From: Arthrobacter woluwensis
GTDB lineage: Bacteria; Actinomycetota; Actinomycetes; Actinomycetales; Micrococcaceae
DNA: 64,000 bases
Assembly (NCBI RefSeq): GCF_030816155.1
Contig: NZ_JAUSXR010000001.1
Location: 1,116,001-1,180,000 of the forward strand
Reading direction: 5' to 3'
Both the position numbers and the translations under genes were made by a program. The notes under the pieces are model-generated. The model made no database searches, was not told where the DNA came from, and saw only the letters and a program-made list of their open reading frames with translations. This document shows, piece by piece, positions 9,567 through 20,541 of this stretch (the stretch's first letter is position 1; each line of letters opens with the position of its first letter).

Positions 9567-11477
9567 ATGGCAGAGCACGACGGCGGCCGGCGAAGCGGCC
9601 GGAATTTCGGCCCCCAGGGCAACCGCAAGCCTTTCGGCGACCGCAATTCCCGGGACGGCGAGCGTCGCGGCGGCTTCGGCGACCGCAAGCCCTACGGTGA
9701 CCGTCCCCAGCGCGACGGCGATCGCCCGCAGCGTGATGGTGAGCGTCGTCCGTATGGCGACCGTAAGCCCTTCGGTGACCGGCCGCAGCGTGATGGTGAG
9801 CGTCGTCCGTATGGTGACCGACCGCAGCGCGAGGGCTATGGCCCGCGCCGTGATGATCGTCGCGACGACCGTGGTTCGTTCGGTGAGCGCCGCTCCTTCG
9901 GCGATCGCCCCCAGCGTGATGGTGAGCGTCGTCCGTATGGTGACCGCAAGCCGTACGGTGACCGTCCGCAGCGCGACGGCGACCGTCCCCAGCGCGATGG
10001 TGAGCGTCGCCCGTATGGTGACCGCAAGCCGTTCGGCGATCGTCCGCAGCGTGACGGTGAGCGTCGCTGGGAAGACCGCGGTGAGCGCCGCTCCTTCGGT
10101 GACCGCCCGCAGCGTGATGGTGAGCGCCGTTCTTATGGTGACCGCCCGCAGCGTGATGGTGAGCGCCGTTCTTATGGTGACCGTCCGCAGCGTGATGGTG
10201 AGCGCCGTTCTTATGGTGACCGTCCGCAGCGTGAAGGTGAGCGCCGTCCCTATGGCGACCGCAAGCCCTTCGGTGACCGTCCGCAGCGCGATGGTGAGCG
10301 CCGCCCGTATGGCGACCGCAAGCCCTTCGGTGACCGCCCCCAGCGCGAGGGCTACGGGCGTGACCGCGATGACCGCCGTCGTGATGACCGCGGGGGAGAG
10401 CGCCGCTGGGAGGACCGCGGCGGCAGCCGCCGCGACGATGACCGTCGCTCCTTCTCGCGCCGCGACGACGCCGGCAACGGTCCTCGCGACTCGTACGGCC
10501 GCTCGATCAACCCGGCCGATCTGCGGTCGGCCAACCGCCCGGACCGCGAGCGTTCCCCGGAGATCGACGAGGACGTCACCGGTCGCGAGCTGGACCGCGG
10601 CACCCTCGGCGAGCTCCGCTCCCTCGAAAGCCGCAACGGCATGTTCGTTGCCCAGCACCTGGTGATGGCCGGTCGCTACCTGGAGGAGGACGCCGAGCTG
10701 GCCTACCAGCACGCGCTCGCCGCGAGCCGCCGCGCCGGCCGTCTGGCGTCCGTCCGCGAGGCTGTCGCAGTCACCGCCTACACCGCCGGCCACTACGCCG
10801 AGGCACTCAGCGAATTCCGGACCTTCCGCCGCATCTCCGGCTCCAATGTGCACCTTCCGCTCATGGCCGATTCCGAGCGTGGCCTAGGCCGTCCGGACAA
10901 GGCGCTGGAACTGGCCCGCAGCGAGGACGCCCAGGACCTGGACGCTCCGGGCAAGGTCGAGCTCGCGATCGTCGCCTCGGGCGCACAGGCCGACAAGGGC
11001 GACTTCGCCGCCGCCCTGGCCGAGCTGGAGATCCCGCAGTTGGACATCAACCGGGCCTTCTCCTACAGCCCGCGCCTGTTCCGCGCCTACGCCGACGCTC
11101 TCGTCGCCGCGGGCCGCGAGGACGAGGCCGCACGCTGGGCCCGCCAGGCGCTGGTCGCCGAGGAGGCGCTCGGCGTCGGTCAGTTCGCGGAGCCCGAGAT
11201 CTTCGATCTGGTGGGCGACGACGAGGAAGAGGAGCGCCGTCACGCCTCCTCCGAGGAGAGCGACGCGGACTCCGAGGACGAGGCTGACTCCGAGGACGAG
11301 ACGGAGGCCGGCTCCGAGGACGATGACGCAGCCTCGGACGATGAGACGGACGATGAGACCGAGGTCTTCGTCGACGAGGCTGACGGCCTGGTGGAGCAGC
11401 CCGCGCCCGCGGACATCTCCGATGATTCCGCCGAGGAGCCGGACAGCGGTTCCGAGGGCGAGTCCCAGGACCGCTGA
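9567..11477 (+). CDS. low-complexity Arg/Gly/Asp-rich protein with TPR-like domain and acidic tail
   Basis: 636 residues in three parts. Residues 1 to about 300 are a disordered repeat region built from DRPQRDGERRPYG and DRKPFG-type units, very rich in Arg, Asp, Gly and Tyr. Residues about 330-540 form helical repeats resembling TPRs (for example YQHALAASRRAGRLASVREA). The last 90 residues are almost all Glu, Asp and Ser. Such proteins occur upstream of the HAD/tlyA genes in related actinobacteria, but I know no proven function. The RG/DR-rich region suggests nucleic-acid or ribosome contact, and the acidic tail could neutralise it. It begins with ATG after aaggagg and is followed 2 bases later by the HAD phosphatase gene, so it likely heads that operon. 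Confidence 0.85.
   Translation: MAEHDGGRRSGRNFGPQGNRKPFGDRNSRDGERRGGFGDRKPYGDRPQRDGDRPQRDGERRPYGDRKPFGDRPQRDGERRPYGDRPQREGYGPRRDDRRDDRGSFGERRSFGDRPQRDGERRPYGDRKPYGDRPQRDGDRPQRDGERRPYGDRKPFGDRPQRDGERRWEDRGERRSFGDRPQRDGERRSYGDRPQRDGERRSYGDRPQRDGERRSYGDRPQREGERRPYGDRKPFGDRPQRDGERRPYGDRKPFGDRPQREGYGRDRDDRRRDDRGGERRWEDRGGSRRDDDRRSFSRRDDAGNGPRDSYGRSINPADLRSANRPDRERSPEIDEDVTGRELDRGTLGELRSLESRNGMFVAQHLVMAGRYLEEDAELAYQHALAASRRAGRLASVREAVAVTAYTAGHYAEALSEFRTFRRISGSNVHLPLMADSERGLGRPDKALELARSEDAQDLDAPGKVELAIVASGAQADKGDFAAALAELEIPQLDINRAFSYSPRLFRAYADALVAAGREDEAARWARQALVAEEALGVGQFAEPEIFDLVGDDEEEERRHASSEESDADSEDEADSEDETEAGSEDDDAASDDETDDETEVFVDEADGLVEQPAPADISDDSAEEPDSGSEGESQDR
9690..10350 (+). repeat. 39-bp coding repeat (13-residue units) in the TPR protein gene
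   Basis: The unit encodes D-R-P-Q-R-D-G-E-R-R-(P/S)-Y-G. Three almost identical 39-bp copies run from about 10103 to 10220 (cgcagcgtgatggtgagcg core); the others are diverged and sometimes interleaved with DRKPFG. Near-identity at DNA level suggests recent expansion and possible length variation between strains. Confidence 0.85.
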
Positions 11478-11479
11478 GC

Positions 11480-12478
11480 ATGACCCTGCCGAGTTCCCCC
11501 GTGCTGATCGACCGCTTTGACGCGATCCTCTCGGACCTGGATGGTGTGGTGTACGCCGGACCGTCCGCGATTCCGGGCGCCGTGGAAGCGCTGTCCGGTC
11601 TCGCGGATCGGGGAGTGGGGCTGGCGTATGTGACCAACAACGCCTCCCGCTCCCCGGAGCGGGTCGCTGAGCACCTGCGGGAGCTCGGCGCTCCGGCCAC
11701 GGCGGAACAGGTCGTCACCTCTCCGCAGGCGGCCGCGAGGCTCCTGGCGGAACGTCTGGCGCCGGGCTCCCGGGTCCTCATCACGGGCAGCACGGCGCTC
11801 GCCGCGGAGGTCTCGGCCGCGGGTCTCGAACCGGTCTGGAAGGCCACGGATGACCCTCACGCCGTGGTCCAGGGCTTCGACCCCGGGCTCGGCTGGAAGG
11901 ACCTCGCCGAGGCCTCCTACGCCGTCGCCACGGGGATCCTCTGGGTCGCGACCAACACGGACCTTTCCATCCCGCAGGCCCGCGGCATCGCTCCCGGAAA
12001 CGGAACCCTGGTCGCCGCCGTGCAGGCCGCGACAGGAGTGACGCCGGTCGTGGCGGGCAAGCCGGAGGTCCCGCTGTTCCACGCGGCCGCAGCCCGGCTG
12101 TCGTCCTCGCGGCCCGCCGTCGTCGGCGACCGACTCGACACGGACATCCTGGGCGGCAACCGCGCCGGCTTCGCCACGATCCAGGTGCTGACCGGGGTCA
12201 ACACGGCGCGGGACGCGCTGAACGCGCTCACCCTGGAGCGTCCCACCCACTTGATCGCGGAGCTGGGCGCGCTGTACCGCCCCTATCCCGAGACGGTGCA
12301 CGACGACGGCGCGCGGCGCGTCGGCGAGGCGTCCGCCGTCGTGGAGGGGGACCGGGTGGTCGTCACTGCGGAGGAGGACTCGCTGGACGGTTGGCGTGCC
12401 GCTTGTGCCGCCTGGTGGTCCGCCGTGCCCGAGACGGAGACCGCCACGGCCCCCGAGGTGGTCTGGCGGAATCGCTGA
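11480..12478 (+). CDS. HAD-superfamily IIA hydrolase (NagD/phosphoglycolate phosphatase-like)
   Basis: 332 residues. Motif I is SDLDGVVYAG (nucleophile Asp19, acid Asp21), motif II is VTNNAS, the conserved Lys is in VVAGKPEVPLF, and motif III is VGDRLDTDILGGNRAG. The large cap between motifs II and III is the C2/NagD type. It probably dephosphorylates a small metabolite such as a phosphoglycolate or nucleotide; substrate unproven. The C-terminal 70 residues after the core are variable. It starts 2 bases after the preceding stop, indicating co-transcription. Confidence 0.88.
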   Translation: MTLPSSPVLIDRFDAILSDLDGVVYAGPSAIPGAVEALSGLADRGVGLAYVTNNASRSPERVAEHLRELGAPATAEQVVTSPQAAARLLAERLAPGSRVLITGSTALAAEVSAAGLEPVWKATDDPHAVVQGFDPGLGWKDLAEASYAVATGILWVATNTDLSIPQARGIAPGNGTLVAAVQAATGVTPVVAGKPEVPLFHAAAARLSSSRPAVVGDRLDTDILGGNRAGFATIQVLTGVNTARDALNALTLERPTHLIAELGALYRPYPETVHDDGARRVGEASAVVEGDRVVVTAEEDSLDGWRAACAAWWSAVPETETATAPEVVWRNR

Positions 12479-12544
12479 GACGCCGGGCCTGTGAGGGCCT
12501 TGCGACACGCCCCCTGAACCGTGTCCTCGTTACGATGGGGACTG

Positions 12545-12766
12545 ATGGATGCCGAGGAGACCACCGTGGATGAGCACGCCGATGACGGGATGAGCGCCGA
12601 CGGGATGGGCCCTGTGCAGGACCCTGCCGTGGCCCAGGTGCTGTCGACCCTGGAAGAACTGGAGAACGCCCCCTTGGAGGAGCACCCCGCCGGGCTGGAC
12701 CGCATCCACGATGCGCTCAGTTCGCTGCTGGACGGCCCCCTGGTGCCCGGGATCCAGCCGCGATGA
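12545..12766 (+). CDS. small conserved hypothetical protein upstream of tlyA
   Basis: 73 residues, acidic, helical: Met-Asp-Ala-Glu-Glu, a variable stretch, then VAQVLSTLEELENAPLEEH and LDRIHDALSSLLDG. A small protein of this type sits between the HAD phosphatase and tlyA genes in many actinobacteria; its role is unknown. Its stop overlaps the tlyA start by 4 bases (ATGA). A TACGAT box at 12531-12536 stands 8 bases before the ATG, so a leaderless transcript could start here in addition to read-through. Confidence 0.75.
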   Translation: MDAEETTVDEHADDGMSADGMGPVQDPAVAQVLSTLEELENAPLEEHPAGLDRIHDALSSLLDGPLVPGIQPR

Positions 12767-13638
12767 CCCGTCTCGACCAGGAACTCACACGCCGCGGGCT
12801 CGCGCGCTCCCGCACCGAGGCGGCGCGGCTCATCGCGGCGGGACTCGTCAGCAGCGCCGGGCAGTTGCTCCGCAAAGCGTCCGTGAGCGTGACGGAGGAG
12901 ACGGAGCTGCTGGTCGCGGAGAGCGGCATCACGGAATTCGTCTCCCGTGCGGGCCACAAGCTGCGAGGCGCCCTGGATGCCTTCCCTGAGGTCTCGGCCA
13001 CCGGCAAGAGGTGCCTGGACGCCGGCGCCTCGACCGGCGGGTTCACGGACGTCCTCCTCCGGGCGGGCGCCCGGGAGGTGGCCGCCGTCGACGTCGGACA
13101 TGATCAGTTGGTCGAGGAACTGCGGCAGGATCCGCGGGTTCACGTCTTCGAGGGCATGAACGTGCGGTATCTCCAGGCCGCCGACATCGGGGGAGAGGCC
13201 TCCCTGACCGTCGCCGATCTGTCCTTCATCTCCCTGACCCTCGTCATGAAGCCCCTCGCCGCATGCACCTCGCCGGGCGGTGAACTGGTGCTCATGGTCA
13301 AGCCGCAGTTCGAGGTGGGCCGGGAGCGTCTGTCCCGCACGGGCGTGGTGAACAGCACGGAACAGCGCTGCGAAGCCGTGGGCCGGGTGGCGCAGAGCGC
13401 CGTCGACGCCGGGCTGGTGCTCCGAGGGCTGGCCGAAAGCCCCCTGCCGGGTCAGGACGGGAACCACGAGTATTTCCTGTGGCTGGCGCGCCCGGACCGA
13501 CCGGATGCTGTGCCTGCCGGAAGCGACGTGCCTAAGATCGTCCCAGGTGATGTCACCGATCCGGCGAGGCCCGGAATCACGGTGGCGGAACTCCTCACGA
13601 CCATCTGGCCGGCGCACCAGGCCGGGCCGAAACACTAG
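12763..13638 (+). CDS. tlyA: TlyA family rRNA (cytidine-2'-O)-methyltransferase
   Basis: 291 residues. An N-terminal S4 RNA-binding domain (RLDQELTRRGLARSRTEAAR, residues 3-60) is followed by an FtsJ-like Rossmann methyltransferase with the SAM motif LDAGASTGGFTDVLLRAGA at about residues 85-103, then VADLSFISL and LVMVKPQFE. Family members 2'-O-methylate cytidines in 16S and/or 23S rRNA, and in mycobacteria give capreomycin sensitivity. Translationally coupled to the preceding small gene; nadK follows 8 bases downstream. Confidence 0.95.
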   Translation: MTRLDQELTRRGLARSRTEAARLIAAGLVSSAGQLLRKASVSVTEETELLVAESGITEFVSRAGHKLRGALDAFPEVSATGKRCLDAGASTGGFTDVLLRAGAREVAAVDVGHDQLVEELRQDPRVHVFEGMNVRYLQAADIGGEASLTVADLSFISLTLVMKPLAACTSPGGELVLMVKPQFEVGRERLSRTGVVNSTEQRCEAVGRVAQSAVDAGLVLRGLAESPLPGQDGNHEYFLWLARPDRPDAVPAGSDVPKIVPGDVTDPARPGITVAELLTTIWPAHQAGPKH

Positions 13639-13646
13639 GAGCGGGT

Positions 13647-14675
13647 ATGAGCCGGCGGATCCTCGTCTTCGCCCACACGGGACGCGAAGAGTCCCTGAAG
13701 GCTGCCCGCGAAGCGTGCCTGGAGCTGACGTCGAGCGGCCTGATCCCGGTCATGAATCCTGCGGAGCGTCAGGACATGGAGGATTACTTCGGAGACCGTG
13801 ACACGCCCACGGAGATCCTGGGGCAGGACTGCGATCTGGACGGGATCGAGCTCGGCATGGTCCTGGGCGGTGACGGCACCATCCTGCGCGCCGCCGAGAT
13901 GGTGCGGGAGATCAACATCCCGTTGCTCGGCGTCAACCTGGGCCACGTGGGCTTCCTGGCGGAAAGCGAGCGGGCGGACCTGAAGGACACCGTCCGGTGG
14001 ATCGCGCGCAAGGACTACGTGGTCGAGGAACGGATGACCATCGACGTGCAGGTCTGGGTCAAAGGCCGGCGTATCTGGCACACCTGGGCGCTGAACGAGG
14101 TGTCGCTGGAGAAGGGCAACCGGGAGCGGATGCTCGAAGTCGTGATGGAGGTGGATGAGCGTCCGCTGACCTCCTTCGGCTGTGACGGCGTCGTCATGGC
14201 GACCCCCACGGGCTCCACGGCCTACGCGTTCTCCGCGGGCGGCCCGGTGGTCTGGCCCGAGGTGGAGGCGCTCCTCATGGTTCCCATCAGCGCACACGCG
14301 CTCTTCGCGAAGCCCCTCGTGGTGTCACCGCGGTCGCGTCTGGCGGTGGAGGTGCTGACCCGCACCGACGCCCATGGCGTCATCTGGTGCGACGGCCGGC
14401 GATCACTCGACCTGCCGCCCGGGTCCCGGATCGAGGTCACCCGTTCGGACACGCCCGTCCGTCTGGCGCGCACGCACCAGACCCCGTTCTCCGCACGACT
14501 GGTGAGCAAGTTCGAACTGCCCACCAGCGGTTGGCGCGGCCCTATGCACCAGGTCCACTCGGCGCCCACGGGACAGGTGCCGATGGTCGATCAGTCCGTC
14601 CTCGACCGTCCCGTCCCCGGTGGACAGGACGAACCACAGAACAGCACCCCGGTGCCCAGCCCGAAACACCTGTGA
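13647..14675 (+). CDS. nadK: NAD kinase
   Basis: 342 residues. Phosphorylates NAD to NADP using ATP or polyphosphate. The GGDGT motif is at residues 74-78, the NE motif in ALNEVSLEKG, and the glycine-rich TPTGSTAYAFSAGGP motif near residue 190. The C-terminal 45 residues (after SKFELPTSGW) are a low-complexity extension common in actinobacterial NadK. It lies in the conserved tlyA-nadK-recN run. Confidence 0.95.
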   Translation: MSRRILVFAHTGREESLKAAREACLELTSSGLIPVMNPAERQDMEDYFGDRDTPTEILGQDCDLDGIELGMVLGGDGTILRAAEMVREINIPLLGVNLGHVGFLAESERADLKDTVRWIARKDYVVEERMTIDVQVWVKGRRIWHTWALNEVSLEKGNRERMLEVVMEVDERPLTSFGCDGVVMATPTGSTAYAFSAGGPVVWPEVEALLMVPISAHALFAKPLVVSPRSRLAVEVLTRTDAHGVIWCDGRRSLDLPPGSRIEVTRSDTPVRLARTHQTPFSARLVSKFELPTSGWRGPMHQVHSAPTGQVPMVDQSVLDRPVPGGQDEPQNSTPVPSPKHL

Positions 14676-14724
14676 ACCGTGCTGAGAGGCCGGCCGTGCA
14701 GGGGAGACGAGACGAAAGCACAGC

Positions 14725-16470
14725 ATGATTGAAGAAATCCGCATCAGGGACCTCGGTGTCATCACGGAGGCGAGGCTCCCGCTGGGCCCCGGGCTCAGCG
14801 TGGTGACCGGCGAGACCGGCGCCGGCAAGACCATGGTGGTCACCGCCGTCGGGCTGCTGCTCGGCGCCAGGGCAGACGCCGGAGCGGTGCGGGTGGGCGC
14901 CAAAGCGGCCAGTGTCGAGGCCACGGCGCTGCTGCCGGAAGGTCACGCTGCTCTGGAACGGGCGGAGGAGGCCGGCGCTGAGGTCGAGACCAGCGATCAG
15001 GGCGCCGAACTGCTCTTGGCGCGCAGCGTCAGCATGGAAGGCCGGTCGCGTGCTTACCTGGGCGGGCGCTCCGCCCCGGTGGGGGCTCTCGCCGAAGTGG
15101 GGGAGCGGCTGCTGGTGATCCACGGCCAGACGGACCAGATCCGGCTGAAGAGCTCCACCGCGCAACGCGAAGCACTCGACAAGTTCGGTGGCCCGGCGCT
15201 CGGGAAAGCCCTGACCGCCTATCAGGAGTGCTACCACGCGTATCGCGCGGCCGAGAAGGAACTGGCCGAGCTGCAGGCGGCGGAGCGGGAACGGCTGCGC
15301 GAGGCGGAGTCGCTGGACGCCGCCCTCACCGAGATCGACGCCGTCGCCCCCGAACCGGGGGAGGACGAGCGGCTCAAGGCCGAGTCGGTCAAGCTCGCCC
15401 ACGTGGAGCAGTTGCGAATCGCGGCGGGAACCGCGCAGGGCGTCCTCAGCGGCGACGACTACTCCGAAGCCGGGGACGCGCTGCAGCTGCTCACCGCCGC
15501 GCAGCGGACCCTGGAACAGGTGTCCCAGCACGACGCCACGCTGGAAGCCCTCGCGTCACGTGTCGCCGAGTCCGCCGTCGTGCTGGAGGACATCGCCTCC
15601 GAACTCGCGCATTACTCCGCCGGCCTCGAGACCGAAGGCCCGGAACACCTGGCGGCACTGGAAGCGCGGCGCGCCGAGCTGTCCAAGCTGGTGCGGAAGT
15701 ACGCCCCCAGCATTGACGAGGTCCTGGAGTGGGCCGAGACGTCCCGGGTGCGGCTGGAGGAGCTCCAGGGCGACACCGAACGCATCGAGGGACTGCAGGC
15801 CCAGGTGGAGAGCCGGCGCGCCGAGCTGGCTCGACTGGCGGCCGAGCTCCACGAGCTGCGCGTCCGGGCCGCCGGTGAGCTCGCGGAACGGGTCAGTGCG
15901 GAACTCGCCGCGCTGGCCATGCGGGACGCCCGCCTGCACGTCCAGGTCGAGGAGGCGCCCGAACCGGGCCCCCACGGCCAGGACCAGATCGCGATCCTTC
16001 TGCAGCCCCACGCCGGGGCTCCGGCGCGGCCCGTCGGCAAGGGAGCGTCCGGCGGCGAGCTCTCCCGGGTGATGCTGGCGATCGAAGTGGTGCTCGCGGA
16101 AGTCGACCCGGTGCCCACCTTCGTCTTCGACGAGGTGGACGCCGGGGTGGGCGGCCGTGCCGCCGTCGAGATCGGACGGAGGCTGGCGATGCTCGCCCGT
16201 CACGTCCAGGTGTTGGTGGTGACGCATCTGCCTCAGGTGGCCGCGTTCGCAAACCAGCATGTGCGGGTCATCAAGAACAGTGTCCGGGGCGCCGACGGCG
16301 GCCTGGACAGCGGCTTCACCTCGAGCGATGTGGAAGTGCTCGACGATGACGCCCGTGTGGTGGAACTGGCCCGCATGCTCGCGGGCCAGGAGGAATCCGA
16401 ATCCGCGCGTGCTCACGCGCAGGAACTTCTGGACGATGCGCGGCAGTTCACAGCATCGACCATGGCCTGA
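14725..16470 (+). CDS. recN: DNA repair protein RecN
   Basis: 581 residues, an SMC-like ATPase acting in double-strand-break repair. Walker A is GETGAGKT at residues 29-36; a long coiled-coil arm rich in Glu, Ala and Leu occupies the middle; the ABC signature GASGGELSRVMLAIE and Walker B TFVFDEVDAGVGG lie in the C-terminal lobe, followed by THLPQVAAFANQH. Length is normal. It sits 49 bases after nadK in the conserved actinobacterial order. Confidence 0.96.
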   Translation: MIEEIRIRDLGVITEARLPLGPGLSVVTGETGAGKTMVVTAVGLLLGARADAGAVRVGAKAASVEATALLPEGHAALERAEEAGAEVETSDQGAELLLARSVSMEGRSRAYLGGRSAPVGALAEVGERLLVIHGQTDQIRLKSSTAQREALDKFGGPALGKALTAYQECYHAYRAAEKELAELQAAERERLREAESLDAALTEIDAVAPEPGEDERLKAESVKLAHVEQLRIAAGTAQGVLSGDDYSEAGDALQLLTAAQRTLEQVSQHDATLEALASRVAESAVVLEDIASELAHYSAGLETEGPEHLAALEARRAELSKLVRKYAPSIDEVLEWAETSRVRLEELQGDTERIEGLQAQVESRRAELARLAAELHELRVRAAGELAERVSAELAALAMRDARLHVQVEEAPEPGPHGQDQIAILLQPHAGAPARPVGKGASGGELSRVMLAIEVVLAEVDPVPTFVFDEVDAGVGGRAAVEIGRRLAMLARHVQVLVVTHLPQVAAFANQHVRVIKNSVRGADGGLDSGFTSSDVEVLDDDARVVELARMLAGQEESESARAHAQELLDDARQFTASTMA

Positions 16471-16489
16471 GAAAGACAAAGGGTGATAG

Positions 16490-18211
<1,722 letters not shown>

Positions 18212-18240
18212 GGCGGCCATCTCAGCAGGGTTTCCGCATG

Positions 18241-18282
18241 AAGGGTGGGTGGCCCGGTCACACGACCGGGCCACCCACCCTT
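18241..18282 (+). terminator. terminator after pyrG
   Basis: A perfect 19-bp stem, aagggtgggtggcccggtc / gaccgggccacccaccctt, with a 4-base loop, 29 bases after the pyrG stop. It closes the tlyA-to-pyrG run. Confidence 0.88.
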
Positions 18283-18303
18283 CGTCACGTCCGGATTCGG
18301 CAC

Positions 18304-18333
18304 TTGTTAATCCAACGACTGGAATATTAGGCT
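18304..18333 (+). promoter_or_regulatory. promoter for a probably leaderless acyltransferase mRNA
   Basis: TTGTTA (18304-18309), an 18-base spacer and TAGGCT (18328-18333) stand just 6 bases before the ATG at 18340. This places the transcription start at or next to the start codon, and no ribosome binding site precedes it. Leaderless mRNAs of this shape are common in actinobacteria. Confidence 0.55.
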
Positions 18334-18339
18334 GGGCCC

Positions 18340-19695
18340 ATGAGTCAGCCTCACGTTCCCGCAGCCCGGCCCACGATCCCCGCCGGGCGTGATCTCACCC
18401 TGGACCTCGCCCGGGTGGCCTGTGTCTTGGTGGTCGTCTTCGTGCACCTCGTCCTGGTGGGGGTGGGGCGCAACCCGGACGGCTCGCCCCTCCTCGACAG
18501 CCCGGTGACGGGATTGCGGTGGGTGGCCCCGGTCTCCTGGGTGGCAGAGATCATGCCCCTGTTCTTCGTGGTCGGCGGATTCGCCGCCCGGACGGGATGG
18601 GAATCCGCGCAGGCCCGGGGCGAGAGCCCAGGCCGCTTCGTCCGGTCCCGGCTGGCGCGACTGGCCCGTCCTGCGCTCCCGCTCTACTGTTTCCTCGCCG
18701 CCGCACTTCTGGTGGTCAAGGTGATCGGTCTGGATCCGGCGCTCGTGAGCGCGGTGGAGGTCCCCGTCGGCTCGGTGCTGTGGTTCCTCGGGGCCTATCT
18801 CCTGGTGCAGTCGCTGGCCCCGTGGATGATCCGCTGGCACAAGCGTGCCCCCTGGCTCACCCTGATCGTGCTTCTTGCGGCGGCGCTGGTGGTCGACATC
18901 ATCCGCCTGGTGGTCGGCATCTGGGCGCTCGGCCTCGGCAAGATCGATCTCAACGGTTACGGCACGGGGGACGAGCTGTTCGGCATCCCCAATGTCGCCT
19001 TCGTGTGGCTGTTCGCTCAGCAGATCGGATTCTGCCTCAAGGACGGCTGGTTCTCCCGTCTCAGCTGGTGGCAGCTGCTCGGCGTGGTCGCGCTCGGCTT
19101 CCTCGTCATCGGCGCCCTGGTGGGTTTCGGCTCGTACTCCACGAGCATGCTGAGCAATCAGTGGCCGCCCACCACGCCGATCGCGATCCTGGCGCCCATT
19201 CAGGCCGCGCTCTTCACCCTGCTGCGCCGACCGCTCACCGCTCTCATGCGCCTGCGATGGCTGCAGGCCGTGGTGTTCGCCGCGGGTTCCCGGCTCATGA
19301 CGATCTACCTCTGGCACGTCACGGCGATCGTCGTCCTCACCGGGATCCAGCTTCTTCTGCCGCTGCCCATGCCGGCCCCGGGTTCCACCGCCTGGTGGCT
19401 GACCCGCCCGCTTCTCCTGGTGGCCGTCTTCGCCGTGGTCTGGGTGATCTCCCTCGGGACCTCACGGCTTGAGCGCCCGGTGCCGGAGCCTGCCGGCAGC
19501 CGTGTCAGTCCTGCGGCGACCGTCGCCGCCGTCGTGCTCTTCGTCCTGCCGTCGATCGGCATCTCCGCCTACGGACTGGACCTGCCGCTCGCCATCGGCG
19601 CTGTGCTGTGCACGGCGGCATCGCTTCTGCTCATCGTCCCGCGGGGGAGTGCGGAGGCTTCCCAGCCGACGACGGCGGGCAGCGTCGCCGCCTGA
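18340..19695 (+). CDS. membrane acyltransferase (acyltransferase 3 family)
   Basis: 451 residues with about 10-11 hydrophobic helices. The first helix region DLTLDLARVACVLVVVFVHL carries the R...H pattern typical of acyltransferase 3 proteins, and SWVAEIMPLFFVVGGFAAR with R(S)RLARLARPALPLY follows, as in members that acylate cell-surface sugars or exopolysaccharide. The acceptor is unknown. It is a single-gene unit between the pyrG terminator and the NUDIX gene. Confidence 0.85.
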   Translation: MSQPHVPAARPTIPAGRDLTLDLARVACVLVVVFVHLVLVGVGRNPDGSPLLDSPVTGLRWVAPVSWVAEIMPLFFVVGGFAARTGWESAQARGESPGRFVRSRLARLARPALPLYCFLAAALLVVKVIGLDPALVSAVEVPVGSVLWFLGAYLLVQSLAPWMIRWHKRAPWLTLIVLLAAALVVDIIRLVVGIWALGLGKIDLNGYGTGDELFGIPNVAFVWLFAQQIGFCLKDGWFSRLSWWQLLGVVALGFLVIGALVGFGSYSTSMLSNQWPPTTPIAILAPIQAALFTLLRRPLTALMRLRWLQAVVFAAGSRLMTIYLWHVTAIVVLTGIQLLLPLPMPAPGSTAWWLTRPLLLVAVFAVVWVISLGTSRLERPVPEPAGSRVSPAATVAAVVLFVLPSIGISAYGLDLPLAIGAVLCTAASLLLIVPRGSAEASQPTTAGSVAA

Positions 19696-19827
19696 GCCGG
19701 CCGGCGAGGTGCCCGCTGGGCCCGGCTGAGGACTTCCCCCGTTCAATCACCGACGCCGGGCGTCGGCGCGGCTATTGTCGATAGTGGGGATGCGCCACTC
19801 GCCGTCCCCGGTGAGCGAAGGAGAAGC

Positions 19828-20541
19828 ATGACCCAGTCACCCGGCGCTGAACAGCACGGACAGCCCGACGGAACCCCTGGCGCCCCGCTGGCCGACGCCG
19901 TCCACACCCGCCCCCTCGCGGAGCGGAAGACGGTGTTCTCGGGCCGGATCTGGGACGTCGTCTCGGACACCTTCTCCCTCACCGACGGCGGGCCGACCAT
20001 GGTGCGCGATTACGTCGATCACACCGGCGCCGTGGCGATCATCCCGGTCGATGAGAAGGGCCGGATCCTGCTCCTGAAGCAGTACCGTCATCCCGTGGGC
20101 ATGGACCTCTGGGAGGTGCCCGCCGGCCTGCTGGACGTCGAGGATGAACCGCCCCTGGACGCCGCCGCCCGCGAGCTGGCCGAGGAAGCGGACCTCCGCG
20201 CCGCTGAATGGCACGTGCTCGTGGACTTCTTCAACTCCCCGGGAGGCTCGTCCGAGGCTCTGCGGGTGTTCGTGGCCACCGGCCTCAGCCCGGTGCCCGA
20301 GCAGGACCGCCATGTGCGCACCGACGAGGAATCCGAGTTCGAATACGCCTGGGTCTCCCTGGAGGAGGCGGTCTCCGCGATCCTGGCGGGGGACATCCAC
20401 AATGTTTCCACGGTGGTCGGAGTGCTGGCGCTGCAGGCTGCTGTGTCCAGGAGCGGAGGCGAGCTGACAGGAGCGGCGCTGCGTCAGGCCGGGCTCCGTC
20501 CCGCCGAGGCGTCCTGGACCGCGCATCCCCACTTCCGGTGA
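19828..20541 (+). CDS. NUDIX hydrolase (ADP-ribose pyrophosphatase-like)
   Basis: 237 residues. The NUDIX box is [20 protein letters not shown] followed by AEEADL, with Glu residues for Mg binding, near residue 103-128. The preceding [20 protein letters not shown] and [19 protein letters not shown] are typical of ADP-ribose pyrophosphatases. Predicted to cleave ADP-ribose to AMP and ribose-5-phosphate. A good ribosome binding site (aaggag) precedes the ATG. Its stop overlaps the xerD start by 4 bases. Confidence 0.92.
   Translation: MTQSPGAEQHGQPDGTPGAPLADAVHTRPLAERKTVFSGRIWDVVSDTFSLTDGGPTMVRDYVDHTGAVAIIPVDEKGRILLLKQYRHPVGMDLWEVPAGLLDVEDEPPLDAAARELAEEADLRAAEWHVLVDFFNSPGGSSEALRVFVATGLSPVPEQDRHVRTDEESEFEYAWVSLEEAVSAILAGDIHNVSTVVGVLALQAAVSRSGGELTGAALRQAGLRPAEASWTAHPHFR

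Noticed and set aside
9690..10350. Regularly spaced repeats that could suggest a CRISPR array
   Set aside because: The repeats are in frame, code for 13-residue units, and lack unique spacers.
9288..10853. A 521-codon open frame antisense to the TPR protein gene, Ala/Thr/Val-rich
   Set aside because: It mirrors the repetitive sense sequence; no start signal, and the sense protein has clear domains.
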